From JAAERC01 sp965602655 (GTDB lineage Bacteria > Zixibacteria > MSB-5A5 > GN15 > PGXB01), in the NCBI GenBank assembly GCA_965602655.1, contig CBFCZE010000015.1:1-34426 (forward strand): a stretch of DNA of 34,426 nt. Direction: 5' to 3'. How positions within the stretch are numbered: the first letter of the stretch is position 1; every line of letters begins with the position of its first letter. The notes under the pieces were generated by a model. That model did no database searches. It was not told where the DNA came from and saw only the letters and a list, made by a program, of their open reading frames with translations. This document shows positions 14,262 to 22,548 of the stretch, piece after piece. Position numbers and translations under genes: made by a program.

Positions 14262-15021
14262 CAAACCTCTCCGTTTTTTTAATTTTCCGACTTCGAAGCT
14301 GCCTCCGTTTTACCATCCCCACCCCAAGATATAAATACTTGTAGGCTGCTCGAACAAGTCCAAAGATAACATATAAGGCAAAAGTTGGAAACAATAAAAG
14401 TTGTGGATTTGCCAGAACCGCAATGGCCGCAATGACGACAATCGCTATTTTTATTCGATTTCTTACCGTATTAAAGCGGTCGGGCAACGAATCATACTCA
14501 ACCTGCGAAACCATTAAAGCCGAAAACAGAATTATCATCGATATAAGATACTGTCCGTATTCTATTTGTCCCCAGAGATAGTCGCAAAAAATAAGATAGG
14601 TAACCAGTGACAGTGCCGCGACCGGAACCGGCAAACCCATAAAATCCTTTTTTTCATTAATGGTAGCGAAAAGATTGTATCTGGCCAGGCGATAACTGGC
14701 GGCCATAATATAAACAACGCCTATCAGCCAGCCCCATTTACCAAGCGTCTGCAATTTGGCCACATAGATGATCACGGCCGGGGCGATACCAAAAGATAGA
14801 AAGTCGGCTAGTGAATCCAACTCAACGCCAAATTTCGAAGTGGCCCCGGAAAGACGGGCGATTTTGCCATCAAGGCCGTCCAAAAAGCCGGCTAAAATAA
14901 CCAGCCAACAAGCTGTAATCAACTCCCCCTCAAAGACCGAAAGAATCGACAAAAAACCACAGACAACACTGCCCATAGTAAACGAACCGGGAAGGATGCC
15001 TTTGTAATTATGTTTTACCAA
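14251..15021 (-). CDS. pssA: CDP-diacylglycerol-serine O-phosphatidyltransferase
   Basis: A 256-residue integral membrane enzyme that makes phosphatidylserine from CDP-diacylglycerol and L-serine. The CDP-alcohol phosphotransferase motif D-x2-D-G-x2-A-R-x8-G-x3-D-x3-D is perfect at residues 48-73 (DGLDGKIAR, then GVELDSLAD). About seven hydrophobic segments follow the pattern of type II (Bacillus-like) PssA, which agrees with GSFTMGSVVCGFLSI at the N-terminus. The start is TTG with GGA five bases upstream, 16 nt after psd. The next gene in the pathway, psd, is directly upstream, so both steps to phosphatidylethanolamine are co-transcribed. Confidence 0.95.
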   Translation of the reverse strand: MVKHNYKGILPGSFTMGSVVCGFLSILSVFEGELITACWLVILAGFLDGLDGKIARLSGATSKFGVELDSLADFLSFGIAPAVIIYVAKLQTLGKWGWLIGVVYIMAASYRLARYNLFATINEKKDFMGLPVPVAALSLVTYLIFCDYLWGQIEYGQYLISMIILFSALMVSQVEYDSLPDRFNTVRNRIKIAIVVIAAIAVLANPQLLLFPTFALYVIFGLVRAAYKYLYLGVGMVKRRQLRSRKIKKTERFDEQ

Positions 15022-15037
15022 TAAATCCAGCCTTTTG

Positions 15038-15682
15038 CTAATTTTTTATTTTCCCAATTATAGTTTCGCCAGCCTTAACCTTTTGGCCCGGCTTAATAGT
15101 AATTTCAATATTACCCGGTAGAAAAAGCTCGGCGCGCGAGCCAAAATGAATCATACCGAAAATATCGCCGCCTTTTACCTTTTGACCTTCATCCAGATCA
15201 TATTCAATCCTTCGCGCCAAAATACCTACTATCTGCTTAAAAATCATCTTGCCGGAACCGAAATCAAGACCGATTTCGGTCTGTTCATTATTATCCGAGG
15301 CTTCATCAACAAAAGCCTTGAAGAATTTCCCGGGAAAATATTTTACATATTCAATCCTGCCGTCAATTGGAATTCGATTAATATGCGGATCGAAAACCGA
15401 CAGAAATATTGATACCTTTTTCCCTGTACCACCGATGAAATCGTTATCAATTTCTTGAATCGACAATATTTTCCCATCGGCAATCGATAAAATCAGACCA
15501 TTGTCTTCGGGAATTACTCTATTAGGATTTCGATAGAAAAATACCAGAAATAATGTTATAAAAGCGAAAATTATCGCCATTATAAATAGAAATAGTGAAT
15601 CCCTGGACGCTGACCAGAGTGAGAAAGCGATTGTCAGCACGAGACCAATTATAATAAACTTCAGACCATAAATAGCAATCAT
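15038..15682 (-). CDS. psd: Phosphatidylserine decarboxylase proenzyme (short type)
   Basis: A 214-residue decarboxylase that converts phosphatidylserine to phosphatidylethanolamine. Two N-terminal hydrophobic segments anchor it in the membrane. FYRNPNRVIP, SIADGKILSI, SIFLSVFDPHINRIPIDG and IVGILARRI are family blocks. The C-terminal self-cleavage site is visible as HFGSRAELFLP: cleavage at Gly181-Ser182 would give the pyruvoyl prosthetic group. The length and this motif fit the short archaeal-type (class II) proteins rather than the longer E. coli form. The start overlaps the purB stop by one base (TAATG), a coupling junction. Confidence 0.95.
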   Translation of the reverse strand: MIAIYGLKFIIIGLVLTIAFSLWSASRDSLFLFIMAIIFAFITLFLVFFYRNPNRVIPEDNGLILSIADGKILSIQEIDNDFIGGTGKKVSIFLSVFDPHINRIPIDGRIEYVKYFPGKFFKAFVDEASDNNEQTEIGLDFGSGKMIFKQIVGILARRIEYDLDEGQKVKGGDIFGMIHFGSRAELFLPGNIEITIKPGQKVKAGETIIGKIKN

Positions 15683-16974
15683 TACTTAAATACTCTTTTG
15701 AATATTTTGTCTACATTTTTTAGATAGTAATCTATCTCAAAGCATTCAGCTATTTCATCAGAATCTACCAATTTTAATATATCCTTATCCCTTAAAATTA
15801 GCTCCTTAAAACCGACATCGCTTTTATACGCACTCATGGCATTCCGCTGAACAATCCTATAGGCTTTATCCCGATCACCCAGAACTGTCGTCAGTTTGAG
15901 CAACAATCTCTGTGAAAAAACAATGCCGCCATAAAGATAAATATTGTCCATCATTTTTGATTCGTTAATCGTAAGTCGGTCCAGAAGATCATTGAACAGG
16001 TTTAATCCATAATCGATGATTATGGCACTGTCGGGAATTATTACTCGCTCAACCGAGCTATGTGAAATATCCCGTTCGTGCCAGAGCGGAATATTCTCCA
16101 TTGCCGCTATTGAGTAACCTCTCAGCAAACGGGCCAACCCACACAGTTTTTCAGCCGCAATCGGATTCTTCTTGTGCGGCATCGCCGAGGAACCTTTTTG
16201 CCCTTTGGCAAATCCTTCACAGACCTCGTCTATTTCGGTCCGGTGAAGATTACGTATTTCGGTGGCAAATTTTTCAATGGAGGAGGCCAGAATAGCCAGA
16301 GCAGAAATATAACCGGCATGTCGATCTCTCTGAATTATCTGGGTCGATACTTCGGCCGGCTTTAGCTTCAGATATTTGCAGACTCTGGCCTCTATTTTGG
16401 GATCAATATTGGCAAAATTGCCAACCGCCCCGGATATAGCGCCAACGGCGGCCGTATCGGCAGCCTCCTTAAACCGTTCTCTCCCCCGTTTCAATTCGGT
16501 GTACCATACGGCAAATTTCAATCCTAAAGTGGTAGGTTCGGCCAGAACGCCGTGCGTTCGACCGATTATTGGAGTTTTTTTATACTTAAGTGCCAGCTTT
16601 TTAATTTTTTTCAGGGCGGTCACTATCCTGGCGTCGATTAGCTTAGCCGCCGCCTTCATTTGAAGTGAAAGAGCCGTGTCAAGCATATCCGATGAAGTCA
16701 TTCCAAAATGGATATATTCTGCCTCAGGTCCGATAAATTCGGCAACTGATGTTAAAAATGCAATAACATCATGATTGGTTTCAGCCTCTATTTTATTAAT
16801 CCGGTTGATATTAAAATCAGCCTTTTTCTTAATTGTCCGGTACGCCTTCTGCGGAATCAGTTTCATTTCGGCCATTACGCGACAGACCGCCAGTTCCACA
16901 TCCAGCCAGGACCGGTATTTCGCTTCATCCTCCCAGAGGGCGCCCATTTCGGGCAATGTATAACGCGGAATCAT
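15682..16974 (-). CDS. purB: Adenylosuccinate lyase
   Basis: A 430-residue lyase acting twice in purine metabolism: SAICAR to AICAR, and adenylosuccinate to AMP. It belongs to the fumarase/aspartase superfamily. The signature loop GSSAMPHKKNP is at 261-271 and holds the catalytic serine. HFGMTSSDMLDT near 89 and GRTHGVLAEPTT with His141 complete the active site. ISGAVGNFANI and STQIIQRDRHAGY are further family blocks. Length is normal for the bacterial short form. The start overlaps the fsa stop as ATGA. Confidence 0.97.
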   Translation of the reverse strand: MIPRYTLPEMGALWEDEAKYRSWLDVELAVCRVMAEMKLIPQKAYRTIKKKADFNINRINKIEAETNHDVIAFLTSVAEFIGPEAEYIHFGMTSSDMLDTALSLQMKAAAKLIDARIVTALKKIKKLALKYKKTPIIGRTHGVLAEPTTLGLKFAVWYTELKRGRERFKEAADTAAVGAISGAVGNFANIDPKIEARVCKYLKLKPAEVSTQIIQRDRHAGYISALAILASSIEKFATEIRNLHRTEIDEVCEGFAKGQKGSSAMPHKKNPIAAEKLCGLARLLRGYSIAAMENIPLWHERDISHSSVERVIIPDSAIIIDYGLNLFNDLLDRLTINESKMMDNIYLYGGIVFSQRLLLKLTTVLGDRDKAYRIVQRNAMSAYKSDVGFKELILRDKDILKLVDSDEIAECFEIDYYLKNVDKIFKRVFK

Positions 16975-17618
16975 CCTTTGTTAACTTTCTCCCAATCTTT
17001 TAAGAAACTTTTCAGGCCCAAATCGGTCAGAGGATGTTTTATAAGATTATTTATAACTTTAAATGGCACCGTGGCCACATCGGCACCCATTAATGCGGCA
17101 TCGACAACATGAAGCGGATTTCTGATGGAGGCGACCAAAACTTCGGTTTCAAAGGCATAGTTTTCATAAATGGTTACAATCTGTTGAATAAGCTCCATTC
17201 CGTAATGAGAGATATCATCAAGACGCCCCACAAACGGCGAAACAAATGTCGCCCCGGCCTTGGCCACCAATAGCGCCTGCATCGATGAAAAACAGAGCGT
17301 GGCGTTGGTCATAATTCCCTTACCGGAAAGCGTCTTGATAGCTTTCAGTCCCTCAATCGTAATCGGTATCTTGATAGTAATATTATCAGCAATACCGGCC
17401 AGGTCTTCAGCTTCTTTTACCATTCCTTCAGCATCGAGGGCGACGACTTCGGCCGACACCGGTCCACTAACCACCCTGCATATTTCACTCAGCAATTGCC
17501 TGAAAGGCATTTTCTCTCTTGACATCAGCGTTGGATTGGTGGTAACACCATCCAGAACTCCCATCGAGGCGGCCTCTTTTATTTCCTCAAGATTGGCCGT
17601 GTCAATAAATAGCTTCAT
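16971..17618 (-). CDS. Fructose-6-phosphate aldolase / small transaldolase
   Basis: A 215-residue TalC/FSA-type protein. Members either cleave fructose 6-phosphate to dihydroxyacetone and glyceraldehyde 3-phosphate, or act as transaldolase; sequence alone does not decide. Motifs: MKLFIDTANLEEIKEA, VTTNPTLM, ITIKIPIT with the Schiff-base Lys83, TNATLCFSSMQALLVAKAGA, and SPFVGRLDD. The start is set at the ATG at 17618, which has GGGAG eight bases upstream and gives the usual family N-terminus; the longer frame adds 20 residues unlike the family. It lies 16 nt after truA and overlaps purB by 4 bp. Confidence 0.94.
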   Translation of the reverse strand: MKLFIDTANLEEIKEAASMGVLDGVTTNPTLMSREKMPFRQLLSEICRVVSGPVSAEVVALDAEGMVKEAEDLAGIADNITIKIPITIEGLKAIKTLSGKGIMTNATLCFSSMQALLVAKAGATFVSPFVGRLDDISHYGMELIQQIVTIYENYAFETEVLVASIRNPLHVVDAALMGADVATVPFKVINNLIKHPLTDLGLKSFLKDWEKVNKG

Positions 17619-17634
17619 TTTTATCTCCCGAAAT

Positions 17635-18375
17635 TTAATATCCAACGGCAACCAGATATAATCCTTTTGCCGGGGCAACCTTTTCTATTCTGGTATGGTC
17701 GCCCGATTTTATAATATCCCTAAAATTTTCCAAAGTCAAGTAATCCTTCTCCCGACCAGCCTCAATCATCAAACCGACAATTGACCTGACCATACTATGC
17801 AGAAACCGATTGGCCCTGATATCAAAATATAATGAGTTTTTATCCTCACTCCAGCCGGACAGGATAATGTCGCAATCATTATTATTTTTTAATGAGGCAA
17901 CAGTACAAAAGGCCGAGCAGTCTTTTTTCCCTAAAAGGTATGTTGCCAAACGATTCATTCTGCCAAGATTAAGAGGATACAAATATTCCCAGCGGCGATT
18001 AAAAAACAGGGCCGATTTCTTACGCCCGATAATATATTGATAATGCCGCCAGAGTGCCGAACGGCGAGAATCAAAATCATCTGATACATGAGAAGATTTT
18101 GTAATTATAATCGTTTGGGGAAGATAGAAATTTATCGCGTCGCAAAATCTTTCCGGCGCCAGCTCATGCTCGATGAAAAAATTGCAGACCTGACCTAAAG
18201 CGTGGACCCCGGCATCGGTTCGGCCGGCACCATGCAAAACAACTTCCTGCCCGGTTACCATGCTTATTGCCTTTTTTATTTCACCCTGAACAGTCAGGGC
18301 ATCCGGCTGAATTTGCCACCCGGAATATCCGGTCCCGTCATACTCTATGTCCAGCCTTATGTTTTTTTTCGGCAT
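17635..18375 (-). CDS. truA: tRNA pseudouridine(38-40) synthase TruA
   Basis: A 246-residue TruA, which isomerises uridines 38-40 in the anticodon arm. DIEYDGTGYSGWQIQPDALT begins the catalytic domain, HGAGRTDAGVHALGQ carries the catalytic Asp54, and the C-terminal FLHSMVRSIVGLMIEAGR block is typical. Length matches the family. The ATG abuts the ecfT stop directly (TAAATG), a frequent ecfT-truA linkage in bacteria. Confidence 0.96.
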   Translation of the reverse strand: MPKKNIRLDIEYDGTGYSGWQIQPDALTVQGEIKKAISMVTGQEVVLHGAGRTDAGVHALGQVCNFFIEHELAPERFCDAINFYLPQTIIITKSSHVSDDFDSRRSALWRHYQYIIGRKKSALFFNRRWEYLYPLNLGRMNRLATYLLGKKDCSAFCTVASLKNNNDCDIILSGWSEDKNSLYFDIRANRFLHSMVRSIVGLMIEAGREKDYLTLENFRDIIKSGDHTRIEKVAPAKGLYLVAVGY

Positions 18376-19179
18376 TTATTTGCGTCCGATAATTCCAAAT
18401 ATTAATACCGTCAAACCTATGGAAACAACAATAAAAATCCAGTCCCGTCCGATAAATCGAAATTGTCGAAGCGAGCTTCTTTCGGCACTACTGATATACC
18501 CCCGTGACTCAATTGCAATCGCCAGATCATCGGCCCTTCGGATAGCCGATTGAAAAACAGGAATTAATAAAACCAGAGCCTTTTTCGCCCGATTCATTAA
18601 TCCCCCGGAATAATTTACACCTCTGATAATCTGAGCCTTTTTAATTGTCTCAAACTCTTCGGCCAAAACCGGGATAAATCTCATTGCTATAAAAATAATT
18701 AATCCTATATCATTCACCGGGACTTTTAATTTCTTGAGCGGTTTTATAAAATATACAAGATTTTCTCCCATCTCTGATGGCGCAATTGTCAGAGCCATGA
18801 GAAAGGCAATAGCCACAAACAAAATAATCCTCAGTGAGAAAACAACGGCCATTTCAATGCCGCCGCTGGTTAAACTAAAACCAAAAAGGTTAATAATTTC
18901 GGCCGATTCTCTCGAGGAAAATACTAAATGATAGACAGCCGTAATAGAAACCAAAATTATAAATGGTCCGATATTTTTTATAAGTAAACCAAAACTTATT
19001 TTGGAGAATCTTAATAAGCTAATCAGACCAATTATCATTATCAAATAAAACATGGCCGACTGTGTAAATAAAGCCAGTATCATAAGAAACAGCCCGAACA
19101 ATATTTTGCCGCGCGGGTCCAGGCGATGTCCATACGAATCGAATGGTTTATACTGCCCAAATATAAAACGACCGCTCAT
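18376..19179 (-). CDS. Energy-coupling factor transporter transmembrane protein EcfT
   Basis: A 267-residue integral membrane protein that would couple an ATPase pair to a substrate-binding S component for uptake of a vitamin or metal. Several hydrophobic segments are present, and the C-terminal cytoplasmic block RRADDLAIAIESRGY is the EcfT coupling motif (Ala-Arg-Gly family). FDSYGHRLDPRGKIL at the N-terminus is typical. The ATG at 19179 is preferred to a TTG at 19209, because it gives this N-terminus. It is the first gene of the eleven-gene operon. No ecfA ATPase or S-component gene is in the window, so the partners must be elsewhere. No convincing promoter was seen. Confidence 0.92.
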   Translation of the reverse strand: MSGRFIFGQYKPFDSYGHRLDPRGKILFGLFLMILALFTQSAMFYLIMIIGLISLLRFSKISFGLLIKNIGPFIILVSITAVYHLVFSSRESAEIINLFGFSLTSGGIEMAVVFSLRIILFVAIAFLMALTIAPSEMGENLVYFIKPLKKLKVPVNDIGLIIFIAMRFIPVLAEEFETIKKAQIIRGVNYSGGLMNRAKKALVLLIPVFQSAIRRADDLAIAIESRGYISSAERSSLRQFRFIGRDWIFIVVSIGLTVLIFGIIGRK

Positions 19180-19250
19180 ATTATCTACCGCTTTCCTTAT
19201 AATTGCCAATCAATATTTTATAAATATTAATTTCATTTTTATGAATATAC

Positions 19251-19284
19251 AAAAAAAAAGCCGCCCGGCAAAGGCAGCTTTTTT
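19251..19284 (-). terminator. Rho-independent terminator after the S8 protease gene
   Basis: Arms around AAAAAAGC-x-GCC and GGC-x-GCTTTTTT (19254-19265 and 19273-19284) pair with one C/A mismatch around a 7-nt loop. On the minus strand the stem ends in a run of nine U. It lies 62 nt downstream of the protease stop and separates that gene from the ecfT operon. The rest of 19180-19345 shows no gene. Confidence 0.8.
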
Positions 19285-19345
19285 GGCAGGATTATAAACG
19301 GTTTTTATTTAGGGATTAAAAGGTCCCGCCTATTGTAAAACATTT

Positions 19346-22261
19346 TTATTTAAGCATCAGCATCTTTTTGGTATCAACCGACGAATCGGTTTCCAGCCTG
19401 TAAAAATATATTCCCGAAGCGGCTTTTGAATTATTTTTATCGACACCATCCCATCTTATCGTATGATTTCCGGGCTGGGCATATTCATCAAAGATAACCG
19501 ATACTTCCTGTCCCAAAATATTTATTACCGACAATCTGGCGTGGGTGGCTCTGTTAATCTGGAAAGAAATCGAAGTTGAAGGATTAAACGGATTCGGATA
19601 ATTCTGCCCCAGCTCAAAATCGGCCGGCAGAACATTGGCCTGATTTTCAATATCGGTATATCCAAAATATCTCTCGGCGCCAAGATTAGCAAAATACTGA
19701 ACGTCTGTCAACGATTCACCAATCGCAATAACCAGTGAAACTTCCACCGAATCATTCGGTTGAATATTATATGGACCGAATGACAGGACTGACATGCAGT
19801 CACCCGGTTCGGCGCTGTTGACATCGGTTCCGACATGATTCAAGTACCCGAACTTATCCTGTTTAGAGATATTCATTTTTTGACTTCCGTTATCAATAGC
19901 CAAAATGCCTTTAACATCGGTCAAAGGCATTACGCCTATGGTGTACAGATCGGACATTTGATAATAAAGATTGTTCTCGCTCAGGATACCAATCTGATCG
20001 CCTGTCTGACAGAGATCGAAGTCGGAGAAGAACCCAAATGATAAATCGGTAATCGGTTCACCGGTGTTGTTTTTCAGAAAATATCTAATTATTAAAAACT
20101 GATCTTCTCCGGGATTATTATAATTTATAATAGTTTGTCCGATTGTTATCGGAATCTGAATATCGGCCTTGGAATCGATGTATTCGGCATAGGTCCTGAA
20201 TCCTTCAGTTGATGCAGAATAGTCAACTATAATATCAGATACCGGGCTGAAATCGGATTGATCGGCGCGACCAAGGCTATCTCTTATTGATGATGATAGC
20301 TGCAATGAATTTCGGCCAATTATAATACCGGCTTCATACAGCAGATTCTCTGATCCAAAAAATCTGAGCCCTCGGCCCCCGGCTGGATATATTGAATTTT
20401 CAGCCATCCCATACTGTCCAAAATCGGATACGGTCATTTCGACAGAGGAGGAAACATGAGTAAACATATTACCGTTTGGCGGAGTACCTACGGTCAGATT
20501 AAAAGTCAACGTATCATACGGTATGCCATACGGCAGATCAATGGTCAATCTAAAAGGAATAACCTCACCATGTAATATCTGGTCATTTACATTTATTAAA
20601 AATGGAGAAATGTTTGCCGACTGCACATTATTCGGGGGAAATATAAACGGGGCCTGATTATCAATAATACTCACCCGAGCATCATTGCAATACAAGTATC
20701 CGGTCAGCGAGTCAAAAGAATTGGCAACGGCACATAATCTTACATAAAGGTCGAATGTTTCCTCAGGATCGGCAATACCATCATCGCCAATAATCGTCCC
20801 GGCGATTCTGATTTCCGGTGAGGTCGGTCTTGCCAATAACGCCAGAGCTTTGGCCGCATCCGGCAGACCGTGGCCATAATCATTATCTTCGCCCGAGTAA
20901 CCGAGATCTGCGGCCGATTCGATAATAGCATTCTTAATCTCCTCAACCGTTACGTCCGGGTTGTATTGTCTCATCAGTACTACTAAACCGGCAATAATCG
21001 GAGCCGCCATGGACGTACCGGTTGAATACCGATACCCGCCGCCTTTGGCGGTAGTATAGATACCGACACCGGGCGCTACAATCTCCGGCTTAATAGTTGA
21101 ACTGTCACAACTGGAGGGACCGCGGCTCGAAAACGAAGCAATCAGATTTGTGTTATGATCAATGGCTCCGACCGCAAAGGAATTCAATGGGGAGCTGGCG
21201 CTATTGGCTGGAATACGCAGGCTGTATGGCTCGGGGCCTTCATTACCGGCCGCAAAAATAGTAACAATACCGGCCGCTTCAACATTGTCGATTACCTGGA
21301 AGAAAGTTTCATCGCATGGCTCCATAATTGAAGTCGGGATTCCCCAGCTGTTTAAAATTACATCAGGCATATCATCGACCGTTTCCGGATTACCGTCCGG
21401 ATCGACGACCCATTCAAAAGAGCTTAGAATATCTGATATTGTATTACTCAGCGTCTGTCCCTGATCAATAACGGCAGCGCTCATCCATTCGGCTCCGGGA
21501 GCAACGCCGATTGTATCGGTATCGGTACCGCCAACCATAATACCCATTGTCTGCGTGCCGTGACCAACAGGGTCCTGAGGAGTAATCCCGGTCTGATGCG
21601 GCGCGAACCAGCTGGCTGATACGGAAGTGCTGTTACCGCGCCATTTGCTCTGAAGAGCCGGATGTTCGCCATCGACGCCGGTATCGAAGTTGCAAATAAG
21701 CCGACCGGAGCCATCAAGTCCCATTTTCCATAAGGCCGGAATATTCATTGCTTCTAAATGGCTGTAATTTCCATTTGTCTTGAAGGCAGAAGGCATTGTT
21801 TCGACCGGTTGCATATATTCAATGGCGCCATCTTCAATAATGGAGGCAACACCGGGAATTCTTGTTAGATCATCAATTTTCGAAAATGGAATTTCAAAAG
21901 CCAGTGCCGGCGCAATCCAGAATCTTTTTATTTGAACGCCCGGATTAATACTTGTTATTTGGGCGCTAATCGATTCAATCAGGGTCGAGTTTTTGACTTT
22001 TAAATCGTTGATAACCATTTTATGCTTTGTTCTGAAGTTCATTGCTTTGAATGACGCAACCTTACTGGGCGTGGAAAAAGCTTTGTCATTTTCGACAAAC
22101 AGAATAACATGCACCATTGAATCCGACTCTGAATTTCGGAAAGAATCGAGCGATTTTAAAATCGATGGTGACAAAGATACGGCCGAAACGGAGCCTATTC
22201 CAAAAAGAAAGATTGCTGTTAGCGTTGAAACGACCAATATAAATTTAATTTGACGTGACAT
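19346..22261 (-). CDS. Secreted S8 (subtilisin-family) serine protease with C-terminal sorting tail
   Basis: A 971-residue exported endopeptidase. A signal peptide (about 1-27, ending GSVSA) is followed by a propeptide of roughly 120 residues. The catalytic domain has the full triad: Asp193 in CNFDTGVDGEHP, His234 in DPVGHGTQTMG, Ser417 in STGTSMAAPIIAGL, and oxyanion Asn340 in FAAGNEG. After it come beta-rich segments, then the tail from about 880: NYPNPFNPSTSISFQI, then LSVINILGQEV, then SGIYFYRLETD, ending MLMLK. This is a type A sorting tail as used for type IX secretion or surface anchoring. AAGGAGATGAA precedes the ATG. It is a single-gene unit with its own terminator. The substrate is unknown; nutrient scavenging or processing of surface proteins are both possible. 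Confidence 0.95.
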   Translation of the reverse strand: MSRQIKFILVVSTLTAIFLFGIGSVSAVSLSPSILKSLDSFRNSESDSMVHVILFVENDKAFSTPSKVASFKAMNFRTKHKMVINDLKVKNSTLIESISAQITSINPGVQIKRFWIAPALAFEIPFSKIDDLTRIPGVASIIEDGAIEYMQPVETMPSAFKTNGNYSHLEAMNIPALWKMGLDGSGRLICNFDTGVDGEHPALQSKWRGNSTSVSASWFAPHQTGITPQDPVGHGTQTMGIMVGGTDTDTIGVAPGAEWMSAAVIDQGQTLSNTISDILSSFEWVVDPDGNPETVDDMPDVILNSWGIPTSIMEPCDETFFQVIDNVEAAGIVTIFAAGNEGPEPYSLRIPANSASSPLNSFAVGAIDHNTNLIASFSSRGPSSCDSSTIKPEIVAPGVGIYTTAKGGGYRYSTGTSMAAPIIAGLVVLMRQYNPDVTVEEIKNAIIESAADLGYSGEDNDYGHGLPDAAKALALLARPTSPEIRIAGTIIGDDGIADPEETFDLYVRLCAVANSFDSLTGYLYCNDARVSIIDNQAPFIFPPNNVQSANISPFLINVNDQILHGEVIPFRLTIDLPYGIPYDTLTFNLTVGTPPNGNMFTHVSSSVEMTVSDFGQYGMAENSIYPAGGRGLRFFGSENLLYEAGIIIGRNSLQLSSSIRDSLGRADQSDFSPVSDIIVDYSASTEGFRTYAEYIDSKADIQIPITIGQTIINYNNPGEDQFLIIRYFLKNNTGEPITDLSFGFFSDFDLCQTGDQIGILSENNLYYQMSDLYTIGVMPLTDVKGILAIDNGSQKMNISKQDKFGYLNHVGTDVNSAEPGDCMSVLSFGPYNIQPNDSVEVSLVIAIGESLTDVQYFANLGAERYFGYTDIENQANVLPADFELGQNYPNPFNPSTSISFQINRATHARLSVINILGQEVSVIFDEYAQPGNHTIRWDGVDKNNSKAASGIYFYRLETDSSVDTKKMLMLK

Positions 22262-22344
22262 TTCATCTCCTTAAATAAAAACCAGGTATGCTTTGAGCAA
22301 CAGATATGCCTGAGGAAAAAATCATTGAAATTTCTAATAATCCC

Positions 22345-22388
22345 TTGACTTGTAGAGAATCAGCGACTGCTATCTTATTGATATCAAT
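22345..22388 (+). promoter_or_regulatory. Candidate promoter with overlapping 12-bp palindrome (operator-like)
   Basis: TTGACT (22345-22350) is followed by an extended -10 element TGCTATCTT (-10 at 22371-22376), but the 20-nt spacer is long. Directly after the -10 box lies ATTGATATCAAT (22377-22388), a perfect 12-bp palindrome sitting where transcription would start. It could control the downstream glycosyltransferase gene or the divergent protease gene. The remaining parts of 22262-22542 hold the protease Shine-Dalgarno sequence, a weak hairpin near 22285-22314 and no gene. Confidence 0.35.
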
Positions 22389-22511
22389 GGGCTTACAAAA
22401 AAGATAAAAGGTGAGTAAAAATTGAACAGCTAAAAACTCAGGTATTTTTTGATACTTGCCCATGATGCTGAAAGTTGCAAACAGGAATCATTTTGCAGTT
22501 TCAGCTTGCAG

Positions 22512-22540
22512 TTGTAAAACCGAAAAAAGTTGATTATCTT
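22512..22540 (+). promoter_or_regulatory. Predicted near-leaderless promoter of the GT39-TPR gene
   Basis: TTGTAA (22512-22517), exactly 17 nt, then TATCTT (22535-22540); each box matches the consensus at four of six bases. The -10 box ends 8 nt before the ATG at 22549. No Shine-Dalgarno sequence precedes either ATG. Confidence 0.4.
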
Positions 22541-22548
22541 TAATGATT

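Noticed and set aside
22263..22463. A 66-codon open frame on the minus strand upstream of the protease
   Set aside because: It has no Shine-Dalgarno sequence or recognisable composition, and it covers the promoter region of two divergent genes; it is more likely chance.
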